Source of the DNA: Ariolimax columbianus
Lineage: Eukaryota; Mollusca; Gastropoda; Stylommatophora; Arionidae
Reading direction: 5' to 3'
Length of the DNA stretch: 64,000 nucleotides
Assembly: GCA_036924085.1 (NCBI GenBank)
Contig: JAVGWX010000005.1
Span: 73,690,547-73,754,546 of the forward strand
The first letter of the stretch is position 1. Each line of letters opens with the position of its first letter. The translations under genes were made by a program, and so were the position numbers. This document shows positions 12,695 through 25,259 of this stretch, one piece after another. Under the pieces are notes generated by a model. That model was given only the letters and a program-made list of their open reading frames with translations. It did not search any database and was not told the origin of the DNA.

Positions 12695-13690
12695 AATGAA
12701 ATGCCTGAGGTGAATGCTAAATGTGTCAAGACGGGACAGAATTAGAAACGATGAGATCAGGAAACAGATGAGCACATAGCCAGTGTTAGACTTCATTATA
12801 GAACAGCAAACAAATTCAGTGGATGGGTCACATATCGCGACAGCAACACAGCAGCGCCCAACAGATGGCTCTAACACTTAAACACAGCAGCGCCCAAAAG
12901 ATGGCTCTAACACTTAAACACAGCAGCGCCCCACAGATGCCTCTAACACTTAAACACAGCAGCGCCCCACATATGGCTCTAACACTTATACAGAGGAGCG
13001 TCCCACAGATGCCTCTAACACTTAAACACAGCAGCGTCCCACAGATGGCTCCAACACTTAAACACAGCAGCGCCCCACAGATGCCTCTAACACTTAAACA
13101 CAGCAGCGCCCCACATATGGATCTAACACTTATACACAGCAGCGCCCCACAGATGCCTCTAACACTTAAACACAGCAGCGTCCCACAGATGGCTCTAACA
13201 CTTAAACACAGCAGCGTCCCACAGATGGCTCTAACACAGCAGCGCCCCACAGAAGCCTCTAACACTTAAACACAGCAGCGTCCCACAGATGGCTCCAACA
13301 CTTAAACACAGCAGCGCCAAACAGATGCCTCTAACACTTGAACACAGCAGTGTCCCACAGATGCCTCTAACACTTAAACACAGCAGCGCCCCACAGATGC
13401 CTCTAACACTTAAACACAGCAGCGCCCCACATATGGCTCTAACACTTAAAGACAGCAGCGCCCCACAGATGGCTCTAACACTTAAACACAGCAGCGTCCC
13501 ACAGATGTCTCTAACACTTAAACGCAGCAGCGTCCCACAGATGGCTCTAACACTTAAACACAGCGGTATCAGAGCTAGAGGCCGGCCCCGCAAAAGATGG
13601 AATGACGGAATATCCGAGGCAGCCAGTTTCACATTATACGAAGCGCACACCAAGGCGATGTCCAGATGTCACTTTTACACGTGACGTCGA
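12695..13690 (+). mobile_element. LINE C-terminal fragment with internal minisatellite
   Basis: The left part reads LNVSRRDRIRNDEIRKQM (12714-12767), with one stop before and one after it, then QIQWMGHI at 12811-12834, matching the RLRWFGHM region of LINE C-termini. The right part reads IRARGRPRKRWNDGIS (13567-13614), the basic tail that normally follows 20-40 residues later. Between them lies a 36-bp minisatellite that continues the frame from WMGHI with a 12-residue repeat (HSSAPQMPLTLK). At least one frameshift falls inside the array. The element ends near 13690, close to a short (TAGA) run at 13712. Confidence 0.7.
12838..13565 (+). repeat. 36-bp minisatellite, ~20 copies
   Basis: Unit contains cacagcagcgccccacagat then gcctctaacacttaaa, period 36 bp. 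Variants alternate cgcccc/cgtccc and gatggct/gatgcct. One truncated unit lies near 13235. Both strands are open in places because the period is a multiple of three. The array sits inside LINE coding sequence. Confidence 0.95.
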
Positions 13691-14299
13691 AAGAAAAACC
13701 AGAATCAGATATTAGATAGATAGAATTACCCATTAAAAAAAAAGGATAATGCATAACATTTGTTTATATTATGGCGTATGTTCATCGACTGGCAAATAAT
13801 TAGTTATCACAGCATATATGGTACATGGAAACCGAACATGAATTTGTCAAATCAGGACACAGCATTTGTGCAAAAGTAGCACTGACAGCCAGACTAGCGG
13901 TTTAACAGTCTATTGATGGTGATATACCCCTAGCAGGTGATAACGAGAAAGGTACTACAGCAGGATCTCACATGCTGACAGTTTAACAGTTCCAGACCCG
14001 CCATTGGCAGCGTGCAATTCATTTAATTCTTTGTAGACTAAATGCAGCAGGGAAAAGCATGAAGGCTGGACATCCCAAAGCTGTACCTTTGCCAGGCCGG
14101 GTGTGACAATGAAACTACCCACAACCCTGCTGGTATAGTCCAGACACTCAGAGGAGGCAAAGGAGGGCATCTTCGGTAGAGATGCACAACAAATGGGTGA
14201 CATTGCCCAGCTTCATGCAATGATTTCACTGATTGAATACCAAGATCTCAAAATTCCATTTAACTGATCATACTCTTTATCTGAGGCTGCGCTTTCAGT
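13691..14299. other. No gene recognised
   Basis: About 600 bases without a long frame, tandem repeat or recognised element. Confidence 0.4.
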
Positions 14300-14530
14300 T
14301 ACAGTGGTCAGTGGTCTCGAGGTAAGGTGTCCATCTCGGCTGCCGGTGGTCGCTGGTTCAAATCACGGCGGAGACCAAGATTTTTTTCAGGGGCATTTTC
14401 TGGTATAAACTCTACTGATCCCTGGGTAGTGAGATCAGAATCTCGTGGCAATGTCCAGCACGTTAAAAATCTCTTGGAAGTTAGACAATTAAAAAAGTAG
14501 GGTTAACGCCGCTGCCAGAACATTATTTGT
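14300..14530 (+). repeat. tRNA-headed SINE
   Basis: A pol III-type head with box A-like gtggtctcgaggtaagg (14311) and box B-like tggttcaaatcac (14354), about 30 bp apart as in tRNA-derived SINEs. The head closely matches the reverse complement of 20196-20265. The body reads through tctactgatccctgggtag with no A-rich tail. No anticodon arm pairs well, so this is a SINE head and not a tRNA gene. Confidence 0.6.
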
Positions 14531-14929
14531 GCCATCCCCCCCAGGTCTAGTAAGCCTCGGAAAGTTTTAACATACCTACTACATATAGCTGAAGCCTTCA
14601 ACTACCTGTCAACAGACATTAACATGCCTATTTGAATACCAGGATACCAAGTATTCTAAGTTGGTATGTAAAGTTTGTTTTTCAAAAGAAGCCCATCTTC
14701 TACTATGCTGCGTAGTCTTCACTATTGAGTGTCGAATCTTCTACGATAAGGTGTATAACTTTCAACCATGGGATGTAGAGCTTGAGACCATGGGGTTTAG
14801 AGTCTTCTACCATAGAGTGTAAAGCAATTCTTATTTTTCTGTTTGTGTGTGACTAATACGATAGGCGTTCAAGTCAAGTCAGAAAAAAATGTTTAAAGGA
14901 ATATTTTTTTTTCAAGTAGTCAAAATGCC

Positions 14930-15260
14930 ATTTATTTTTCAAAATAATCTCCTTTAACGTTAAGGAGCTGATCCCAGCGTCTCAGTTTTGCTTGAAAAGC
15001 TTCAGCGAAAAAATATTTGTCAGTATGTCTGAACCAATACAGGACAGCAAGTTTCACTTCGTCATCAGTGCTGAAATGCTGACCTCCAAGGAATTCATCA
15101 CTTCCGAGATCATCCCAAGCGGATGTACGGCTCTCTCTAAAACGTTTACATAAATCAAATGTCTTACTGCGGCTGAGTGTCTCATCACTGTTTTGTGATT
15201 GCAATCTTCTGTAAATTTCCGCAGATTCCACACCTTCTTATCCAAAAAACTGCATCACAA
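14930..15260 (-). pseudogene. Mariner transposase, internally deleted
   Basis: Minus strand encodes ESAEIYRRLQSQ and TLSRSKTFDLCKRFRESR, the first helix-turn-helix of a mariner-family transposase, then after a short spacer FLGGQHFSTDDEVKLAV and KLRRWDQLLNVKGDYFEK, the C-terminus of the same family. The second HTH and the whole DD(34)D catalytic core (roughly 180 residues) are missing. About 100 codons remain open (15231-14932). The product cannot catalyse transposition. Terminal inverted repeats were not delimited by eye. Confidence 0.8.
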
Positions 15261-15484
15261 CACGTTTTCAATGCAAGCACTAACAGTGTTGACCGGCATT
15301 TTTATTCATCGGTCACCTGACTGGCCCATAGCGAGAAGGCCACCTAGCAGTAATATGACACAAGTGCCCCTAACTAATGATAGTAGTTCCAGCACGATGT
15401 AATTCATTCAGGTAGAACCAGAACAAAAAGTTCCGGTTTGCCTTGAAAGTTCCTCGTAGTTTCAGAAGGTTAGGGTAAACGGCC

Positions 15485-16515
15485 CCGTGTCAAAACGCGT
15501 CTTATCAACATCAAAGCCCATCGTTAGTGTACGAAAAACCCATATGGAAGCAGCAGCTTTTTCCAGAGGGAATAGAAAATATACCAGGTATTGGATACAA
15601 GAATAGCCAAGCTGGAAAGGAAGGCAGAGACAAAACTCTGAGGTATATAGAGAAATCCTAACCAAGCACTGACTGCACCCATGCACTGACAGATTGTTCT
15701 GCAACAAACGCATGAAGACAATGGAGGGGGGAGGGAAGGGGGGATTGTATTTCTGAGCTTAATAAACAGTAGAAAGATAACGCTGTCAGTGGCAACTGGA
15801 AAATTGTCAAGTAATTTCAGAACAGAGACAAAGGCATTAAATGCTGCAGTAGAAGGTAGGCTAACAGGCGAAAGCAATGATAGCCAGGAAGTCGTTTTTA
15901 TAGCTACCTTGTCCGTGGTTAAAGCACAAAAGAGCCAAACAATGCAGAACTTATTGATCTAAGATTAGTACTCTGTCAACTATAATAATAGTCCACAACC
16001 AAAACAGTCGTGGTGTGGTACAGTGGGTTCCATTCCACGGTAACATTCAAGGCAGCGAGGAAGCAGACAGACTGGTGAAAGAAGGTGGAATGTTACAACA
16101 ACCGGATTCAATTGTGACCTTCGAAGAGCCCAAAAGGTTTATAATGGCCAAATACATGGACACATGGGAAACAGAGCCTGCTGGCTACACAATAAATAAT
16201 CCTTATTACCAATTGAACAGAAGAGAGCACGCGGTGGTCTTCAGACTCCGTATATGTCACAATAGACTGAGGTACCATCTATTCAATAAACTAAAGATAA
16301 GTACTACTGACAAATGCACCTGTGGTCCAGGGAAAATGACCCCTGAACATCTACTGCAAAATTGTCCGACACACGAGGACCAGAGAAAGCTCATGTGGCC
16401 ATCACCAGTGGCAACACTAGACAAGCTCTATAGCAGTGTCGACAGCCTCAGGATGAGCTTTGCTTTCTTTGAATAAATTCAAGTCCATGTCTAACTGCGT
16501 ACGACGATGAAGAAG
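15485..16515 (+). mobile_element. LINE-A copy 2: 3' fragment (RNase H to tail)
   Basis: Homologous to 44330-45290 of the long copy but clearly more diverged. Linker and RNase H remnants lie at 15490-15960. The frame 16015-16476 reads VQWVPFHGNIQGSEEAD (last RNase H motif), NRREHAVVFRLR and CTCGPGKMTPEHLLQNC, a CxC-x8-H-x4-C zinc-knuckle-like tail. The 3' end is a decayed (GAA)n after gcgtacgacgatgaagaag. The 5' half of RNase H is broken. No target-site duplication was recognised. Confidence 0.82.
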
Positions 16516-17241
16516 TATCTAAGTTAGTGTTTGCTGCTGCAGTTTTGAAGTTGTCAGTCCCATATACAAGCGTCTTTTGTCCAATTTATTACATTATTTG
16601 AGGTTACATGGGTTTATATCTTTTGACCGAAGATGAAGGAGAATGAGATGAACTGACATTGAGCTGTGATTGGTAGTTACGTTTCTGACTGTCGTCTTGA
16701 CAATTATATCCCAAACAAACGTCCCCAAACAGAATCAATAATAACATCACCCCAGTATACGACCCTATATAGAATCAATAACATAACCCAAGCATACGTC
16801 CCTTAACAGAATCAATAACATTACCCCAGTATACGTCAGCAAACATAATCAATAACAACATCACCCCAGGGACCGTCCTGAAACAGAATCAATAACAACA
16901 TCACCCCAATATACGTCCCGAAACAGAATCAATAATAACATCACCCCAGACACAAGCAACGATACCACCACCCATGACACAACCAATACCATTTAAGCTC
17001 CAAGTATAGACCTCTGAAATAATGAATGATTCTATCCCACCCCCCCCCCCCCCCCATTCCAACCCCCAAAATGTTCGACCTTGAATCAGCAATAATATCT
17101 GGTAGTAGTAAATACCCAACGCCAACGATGCTAGTGACATTAATTTTATGTGAGGGGAAGTGACCGCATGAGAGTCTGCAAGTGGCTGTGCAGTGATATG
17201 CTATCCTGATTCTTGCACACTCGAACGAATGGGAGGCACAC
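16516..17241. repeat. 40-bp minisatellite (16715-16960) and poly-C
   Basis: Six to seven units with aaacagaatcaataacaaca and tcaccccagtatacgtcc at 16715-16960, period about 40 bp. A run of 17 C lies at 17040-17056. The rest shows no gene. Confidence 0.85.
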
Positions 17242-17975
17242 GTAATATCTGATTTGATTTTTGATGTCCGTTCATCACATGTGATGAAGACCACTCTCTT
17301 TGTTCAGCCGAGTGGACAGTCTTTTCCAGTGATTTTGATTAAAGTGAGGAAGAATCTGCACCTTTTGTCAGCCTCACTCTTCCGCACAGAGCTACGTTTG
17401 GTCAGTGACAAGACATTATCGAGGTTACTGATGATAGCACAGGATCTAGAATTGTCTTTACGGATACCTCTCAAAGACTTTTCTACAAACAGGTATCCGG
17501 TAAGGCAGCGGAGGGTGGATGAAACGTTGCGTGTTTTGCCTTTCCCATAACTTCAAGAAGTTGTAGGGACATCACTCAGCGTGTGAGTGATGTGTTAGGC
17601 ATCTCTCACAGGAAGTGACGTGTTCTAGTCAAACGTCCCGTGTCAATTTTTTAGTCACACCAAAACTGACGCAGTCAGCAGCTAGAGCGCAAGACGCCAA
17701 TCTCGCGAAGCGCCGCCGTGTGCACGAGAACTCTAAATACATGTTTAACCGTAATGTTAATTCATATAGCCGATGTCAAGGTCAGAATAATCAGACAGAA
17801 GAAAACACACACGAATAGCCAATTAACCAGTTCAACTGGAAATCAACGACACGTTTTCGCGAACACAAATGTAAGTTGTCGACTAGTGTGAATTCCAGAA
17901 AAAACCCGTGACCTGGCGGCGTCTATAATGAACTCAAACACCAGAGCAATGTTATACCCCCAGCCAGTACCGCCC
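17242..17975 (+). repeat. Dispersed repeat C, copy 1 (~735 bp)
   Basis: Aligns along its length with 32690-33450 on the same strand. Shared blocks include ctctttgttcagccgagtgg, tatagccgatgtcaaggtc, gaattaaccagtt-type text (aattaaccagttcaactgg) and agtgtgaattccag. Both copies end near catctttg. It has no long frame, no tRNA boxes and no obvious terminal inverted repeats. Its class is unknown. Confidence 0.75.
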
Positions 17976-18004
17976 CATCTTTGCTGCTCATTATACGTAA
18001 TATC

Positions 18005-18300
18005 TACACCTCAAGTATAGTCATAGATCCCCACTAACGATAACCATACACTAAACTCACACCCATGACACAACTAACCATAACCATGCACTAAGCACAC
18101 ACCTAGGACACCACTAACCATAACCATACACTAAGCACACACCTATGGCACCACTAACCATAACCATACACTAAGCACACACCTATGGCACCACTAACCA
18201 TAATCATACACTAAGCACACCTATGGCACCACTAACCATAACCATAACCATACACTAAGCACACACCTATGGCACCACTAACTATAACCATGCACTAAGC
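18005..18300 (+). repeat. 40-bp minisatellite
   Basis: Units with accataaccatacactaagc and acacacctatggcaccacta, period about 40 bp, roughly six copies. It grades into the next array through the shared core cactaagcacac. Confidence 0.92.
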
Positions 18301-18790
18301 ACACACTCATGACGCAGCTAGTGATACATGCACTAAGCACACTCTCATGACGCAGCTAGTGATACATGTACTAAGCACACTCTCATGACGCAGCTAGTGA
18401 TACATGCACTAAGCACACTCTCATAACGCAGCTAGTGATACATGCACTAAGCACAGTCTCATGACGCGGCTAGTGATACATGCACTAAGCACACTCTCAT
18501 GACGCAGCTAGTGATACATGCACTAAGCACACTCTCATGACGCAGCTAGTGATACATGCACTAAGCACACTCTCATGACGCAGCTAGTGATACATGCACT
18601 AAGAACACTCTCATGACGCAGCTAGTGATACATGCACTAAGCACACTCTCATGGCGCAGCTAGTGATACATGCACTAAGCACACTCTCATGACGCAGCTA
18701 GTGATACATGCACTAAGCACACTCTCATGACGCAGCTAGCGATACATGCACTAAGCTCACACCCATGACGCAGCTAGTGATACATGCACC
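18300..18790 (+). repeat. 38-bp minisatellite, ~12 copies
   Basis: Very homogeneous units with gcactaagcacactctcatg and acgcagctagtgatacat, period 38 bp. Low divergence suggests recent expansion. Confidence 0.95.
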
Positions 18791-19124
18791 CAAATTACAC
18801 GCCCAATACACCACTAATTAAACCTCCACCCCAAGTATACGCCTGTGATACAACGAATGAAAACCACGCTCCAACATGCAATAGAACCGCTTCTGCGAAG
18901 CAAATAAAAGGGCATAAGAACTAGATACAATATAACCGCAGCAACGTCATCAGACTGTCCAGACACAGATTAATTGCCCTTCCCAGCTTATTCTAAAAAA
19001 TTGCAAATCAAAATTAAGATGTGATTTATAAGAATAGAGACAGACAATTATGAGAAACCTCTTGTCATTACGACTGGGAATATAGGCGGCTGTCAATGGA
19101 CATTTTTTGTCTTTCTTGTCTTCA

Positions 19125-19440
19125 TCCTGAAAAGGATGTTGTAATGTATCGTATTTTACAGCGATGCTGCGATTACTGCGTCTCTCGGTTCAACGCATGT
19201 AGTTTCAAAACGGTATTTTTGGGACGGAATTTGCTTTCAATTTGCGAACCCTATTCTCTTAGCCAGACTACCTGAGTGTAGGATGTTATCAAGGTCTGCC
19301 ACTTGTAGGCGGAATAAGATGTTGGTCAGGTACGTTCCGGTGTTCTTAAAGCAAGAGGTCAACTATGAGTCGCTGACACTAAAGCAATTTCCAGCTATAA
19401 GTCCCTGACGTGCTGTCAGGGCATTCACTGCTGCTTCTGC
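19125..19440 (+). repeat. Dispersed repeat B, diverged copy
   Basis: Weak co-linear similarity to repeat B copies: gcgatgctgcgattactgcg, ttagccagactacctg and two aactatgagtcgctgacact-like motifs at the right end. More diverged than the copies at 7134 and 31370. Confidence 0.45.
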
Positions 19441-19929
19441 GGACCGTTACATAGAAAATGAACTTTTCGATAGTGAAAATAAGGATAGCCTGTTTAATTT
19501 TGCATTGGTATACACATAGGACAAAGACAATGTAAATTATTTAAACTTAGAACATGTTTAATTTTGCTCTGAACGTCTACTCAGACAGCTAATGTTTGTG
19601 GAGCATAACATATTAAAACAAACTATCATTTCTGTAATTAATCCCTTTTCTAGTGCCAACGGTAGAACTTGTAATGATGTGGATGAAAGCCTGCTTATCC
19701 CTACAGTAGCAACACGCTAAGTATTAATGTTACCGTGGATCGGAAAAAATCCAATATTACACGGAGGTTTTGAACCTTCGTCCACATAATCAATAATCTT
19801 CCGCCCTCACAGCTCGGGCACGGGTTCTACTTTCAGAAAATAATTATGAAATTTAACATAACAACCCAACTTAACGTCTTTACACTGGTTTTAAAGACTC
19901 TACAGAGTGTATACAACCAGTTTCTTGGA
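19441..19929. other. No gene recognised
   Basis: AT-rich sequence with no frame or repeat that I can identify. Confidence 0.4.
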
Positions 19930-20035
19930 GGGTGGTTTTGACCGATGTGCGAATTCATCTTAATTAACTCAAACACTAGAGCTAAGTAGACCTGTAGCCA
20001 GTTAGGCGCCATCTATAGCTGCTCTTAACAAACCA
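19930..20035 (+). repeat. Dispersed repeat C, terminal fragment
   Basis: taactcaaacactagagc, then cctgtagccagttaggcgc and catctatagctgctc match the right end of repeat C at 17930-17990 and 33390-33450. Confidence 0.55.
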
Positions 20036-20159
20036 CATGACGAAAGGTACACATAACTTGGATATATCTATAATTTGAATTTTGTCTAGGCAGAGGCCGT
20101 TAAGCCTACTCTTTTCGATTTTCAACTGCCAAGAACTGTGTAACGTGTTCGTTAGAGGA

Positions 20160-20275
20160 ATTTTTATAAGAAGATCTATAATGAACAAAATTCCTGTCCC
20201 CACCGTGATTCGAACAAGCAACCTCCGGCACCCGAGGCGGACACCTTACCTCGAGACCACTGAGTCCCTCCATTT
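20160..20275 (-). repeat. tRNA-headed SINE, antisense
   Basis: Reverse complement reads agtggtctcgaggtaagg (box A-like) and tgttcgaatcacggtgg (box B-like), a near match to the head at 14311-14366. The body to the left does not match the 14300 copy beyond the head. Confidence 0.6.
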
Positions 20276-20279
20276 CATG

Positions 20280-21110
20280 GACAAACTTTGTCTCATTAGA
20301 CATAATGATCAATTTCACGCACACAAGTTTTCTCATCAAATGTAGTGCCCAATACCGCACGTTTCATTCAACTCATGGACACAATTTACCTCACCAAATG
20401 TAGTGTTTACTTTCACATATTTCAAATCATGAATGCGATGACTTACACACAACAGCGATTCTAGAATGAAGTGACTACTGGTCGAATGAAACCCTTCGTT
20501 CTTTCTTGACCTTGAAATATCTAAACACTCTCTCTTTAATACGTCCTGTACCACGTGGCAATGGTCTACTTCTTCCCAAAGTGTCAGAATAATGTTCAGA
20601 TGAGTTAACTGAGGAAAAAGAGAAAGTTTGTGTTCCTGAATTATGAACCCCACACGACTCAGACTGTGTACAATGTACATGCACAAAAGTACACACAATA
20701 ACCCAAAGTGAATTGAATGACATTGTCAGAGATCTGAACTTACCCAAGAACAAGAACGAGCCTTTTAAGACAAGACTACAACAGTTAGATCTTCTAGCAA
20801 ATAATGTTCAAATTTCTGTGTTTCGGGACCGTCAGAAACATCTTGAAACATGATTTTTCAAAGATGGTGATCTTACTTCATGCCACAACATTTCAGGATT
20901 AATGACAACCCACAACATGAATTGCGAACTTGATAATTAGAGGCTGTTCATCGATCCTTCTAAGACATCGAAGCTATTTTTCTGCACATTGTTAATGTTT
21001 TACCTCCAATTCTAGTTGGTTATGTATAAGAAACTTATGAAAACATTAGGCAGCTTTTGAGTTGTATACAATACTATTATTATCAATGGTCACTTTGTTG
21101 TGATGTAAAA
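20280..21110. other. No gene recognised; short local duplication
   Basis: atcaaatgtagtgcccaata (20336) and accaaatgtagtgtttact (20394) sit in an imperfect two-copy repeat of about 60 bp. Otherwise no identifiable feature. Frames here contain no recognisable motif. Confidence 0.4.
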
Positions 21111-21124
21111 GTGGTAGATCTTTG

Positions 21125-21350
21125 TTGACGGTGGTGTAAGTTGGAATGTTGACGGTAGTCAAGTTAGAATGTTGAGAGTAGTTAAGTTGGAATGTTGACG
21201 GGGGTGTCAGTTGGCATGTTGACGGTAGATACGTTGAAATGTTGACGGTGGTGTAAGTTGGAGTGTTGACGGTAGTGTAAGTTGGAATGTTGACGGTAGT
21301 GTAAGTTGGAATGTTAACGGTGGTTTAAGTTGGAATGTTGACGGCGGTAA
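21125..21350 (+). repeat. 24-bp minisatellite
   Basis: About nine units of gtaagttggaatgttgacgg followed by a variable tetramer, period about 24 bp. Confidence 0.92.
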
Positions 21351-21479
21351 AGGATTAAATGTTGTCGTTAACAGCAATGTAAATAATCATGTTCATATGA
21401 TGTCAACACACGTTTGTAAGAAATGTCTCCGGCAGACTTACCAGCAGAATGAAATAGTCAATCAAAGATGTCTGAAGTG

Positions 21480-21890
21480 TCATGGCTAGGAGTGTCATGG
21501 GTATGAGTGTCATGGGTAGGAGTGTCATGGGCATGTGTGTCATGGACAGGAATGGCATGGGTAGGAGTGTCAAGGATAGGAGTGTCATGGCTAGGAGTGT
21601 CATGGTTATGCGTGTCCATTCTAGGAATGTCATGGGTAGGAGTGTCATGGGTAGGAGTGTCATGGCTAGGAGTGTCATGGGTAGGAGTGTCATGGCTAGG
21701 AATATCATGTATAGGAGTGTCATGGGCATGAGTGTCCTTTCTAGGAATGTCATGGTTAGGAGTGTCATGGGGAAGAGTGTCATGGCTAGGAGTGTCATGG
21801 CTAGGAGTGTCATGGGTAGGAGTGTCATTTCTAGGAGTGTTCTTTCTAGGAGTGTCATGGCTAGGAGTGTCATGGCTAGGAGTGTCCTGG
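21480..21890 (+). repeat. 15-bp minisatellite, ~27 copies
   Basis: Unit gtgtcatggctagga with variants (gggtagga, gggcatga, tttctagga). It is open on both strands (frames such as 21482-21937 + and 21403-22233 -) only because the period is 15. Confidence 0.95.
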
Positions 21891-21904
21891 GTAATGAACG
21901 AATA

Positions 21905-22825
<921 letters not shown>

Positions 22826-22834
22826 CTGCCATCC

Positions 22835-23075
22835 CTAGAAACAGGCTGTCTTCGTGGCCGTCTGGCTTACGAGATGTGAATCGATGTGATCCACGTAGTA
22901 GCGAACATCAGCGCAGATGAAGTTAAACATAGCACAGCCGCCTGTACGGCCGTGATCCACATGCTTGGGATGTGAGAAAATCTACTGCAACACTCTACTT
23001 AGCATCTTCTTCAAGGCGCACAATAGACTGATATATTCTTACCATTAAACAACACCTACATGAAGTAATACAAGC
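22835..23075 (+). repeat. Dispersed repeat D, copy 1
   Basis: Aligns with 45665-45890 and, up to its break, with 37968-38147: ccctagaaacaggctgt / cccagaaacgggctgt, gatgtgatccacgtagtag / gacgtgatccccgtagtag, and catgcttgggatgtgag / cgcgcttgggatttgag. After ctactgcaac it continues with cttcaaggcgcacaatag, matching cttttcagtgcgcacaaaag at 45858. Its class is unknown and no frame is present. Confidence 0.7.
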
Positions 23076-23399
23076 CGCTGTTCAGAGTCCACTAGTACTT
23101 AGACTAATCGCTTATGGTACGTGTCTCTAGAAAAGATGATACGGGAGAATAAACCTTTGTAAAGCAAGTTTGTTTTTCTTTATTTATAAGGTCAAATGTA
23201 ACATAACCGTTACATTTCGACGTGAACGCAGAGACAAACAACCTTCTGGGAAGTCGTCACGGTGGACTGTTGAAATGTGAATACAGGTAATGATTTTTGC
23301 TGAAAGATAAAAGGCTCTTATATCCTCAGCGTCAGGAACAAATGTACTGAATACTATTCCACTATTCGTCGAATGCAGGTGTAGTATTTACTGACCAGG

Positions 23400-25250
23400 G
23401 CACCATCTTAAGTTCTGGGTCAGCTAAAGCTACTGACCAAGACCCTCACCTAACGCAATGGTCAGATACATCATAGTTACTAAAAAACCAGGGCCATGCA
23501 ACTTAGAGATTAAGACTCCATTTCAACATCAGAGTCAAAGGAAACATACTGATCAAGGTCCCGTTCCATCTTTCCATGTCAGGGTCTGGAGAAACATTCT
23601 GATCAAGGTACCGTTCCACCTTTCCATCTCAGGTTCTGAAGAAAAATATTGATCGAGGTCCCGTTCCTCGTCAAGGCCTGGTCACACATACTGATCAAGG
23701 TCCCGTTCCTTGTCAGGGCCTGGTGAAACATACTGATCAAGGTCCCGTTCCTCGTCAGGGTCTGGAGAAACATACTGATCAAGGTCCCGTTCCACTTCAG
23801 GGTCTGGTGAAACATACTGATCAAAGTCCCGTTCACCTTTCCATGTCAGGGTCTGGAGAAACATTATGATCAAGGTCCCGTTCCACCTTTCCGTGTCAGG
23901 GTCTGGAGAAATATTCTGAGCAAGGTCCCGTTCCACCTTTCCGTGTCAGGGTCTGGAGAAATATTCTGAGCAAGGTCTCGTTCCAACTTTCCATGTCAGG
24001 GTCTCGAGAAACATACTGATCTTGACCCAACTTTAAGTCAGGGTCTCGAGAAACATACTGATCTTGACCCAACTTTAAGTCAGGGTCTCGAGAAACATAC
24101 TGATCTTGACCCAACTTTAAGTCAGGGTCTGGTGAAACATACTGATCTCGACCCAACTTTAAGTCAGGGTCTGGTGAAACATACTGATCTTGACCCAACT
24201 TTAAGTCAGGGTACGGTGAAACATACTGATCAAGACCCAACTTTACGTCAGGGTCCGGAGAAACATACTGATAAAGACTCCCACCTCACGCCATGGCCAG
24301 GTGAAATATACTGAATCAATACATCATCTCGAGGTCAGATGAATCACATGTATGAAGTCCCCACTACACGTACGTGTCAGAAGAATTTGTTACTGTCCAA
24401 GACCTCTCCTTGTGCCATAGTCAGGTGCAGAATAATGATCAAGACTCCAATTTATATCGTGAACATTTGCCACGTAGATCAAGGCTGCCACATCACGTCA
24501 GGCCAGATCAATATACTGACTAAGACGCCACCGTACATCATACTTATGTACATCATTCCCAACTACAACATACTGGCCAAGATCCCACCGTACATCATTC
24601 CCATGTACATCATTCCCATGTGCAACATACTGGCCAAGACCCATTACACGCCAGGGTCAGGTGAAATATTTACAATTGAACTAGACAGCAGATGTTAGGG
24701 TCAAGTTAAACAGTTTCTGACCAAGATCTAACTTCAAATCATGGTCAGATGCAACATACTGATCAAACTCCATTTCACGTCAGCATGAAATGAATTTAAG
24801 ACTCCATATCACGTCTGGGTAAATTGAAACGAAGTCATCAAGACTCATCTCACATCAGAGCCAAGTAAAACATACTTATCAAGACTCCTTCTGACATCGG
24901 GGTCAAGTAATACATACTTATCCAGACTCCATCTGACATCAGAGCCAACTAAAACATACTTATCCAGACTCCATCTGACATCAGAGCCAACTAAAATATA
25001 CTTATCAAGACTCCATCTAACATCGGGATCAAGTAATACATACTTATCCAGACTCCATCTGACACCAGAGCCAAGTAAAACATACTTATCCAGACTACAT
25101 CTGACATCAGAGCCAAATAAAACATACTTATCCAGACTCCATCTGACATCAGAGCCAAGTAAAACATACTTATTAAGACTATCTCACGTGATTTTCAGGT
25201 GCAACATATTGACCAAGACTTACATCACGTCGGCTGTGTTACTGCATCAC
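23400..25250 (+). repeat. 42-bp minisatellite, ~40 diverging copies
   Basis: Units around gaaacatactgatcaaggtc and ccgttcc, period about 42 bp. Three homogeneous blocks are visible: 23650-23990 (ccgttcc type), 24000-24240 (ttgacccaactttaagtcag type) and 24850-25170 (catacttatccagactccat type), with more diverged units between. Minus-strand frames reading DQYVSPDPDLKLG result from the 14-codon period. Confidence 0.93.
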
Positions 25251-25259
25251 GGTCAACAA

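Noticed and set aside
12823..13684. Repetitive 12-residue protein as a host gene
   Set aside because: Both strands are open through the 36-bp satellite, and the flanking codons are LINE C-terminus.
18300..18790. A CRISPR-like array
   Set aside because: Units are contiguous head-to-tail with no unique spacers and the DNA is eukaryotic.
23603..24240. Minus frames with DQYVSPDPD repeats as a structural protein
   Set aside because: The 42-bp satellite keeps several frames open; no start context, signal peptide or non-repetitive domain.
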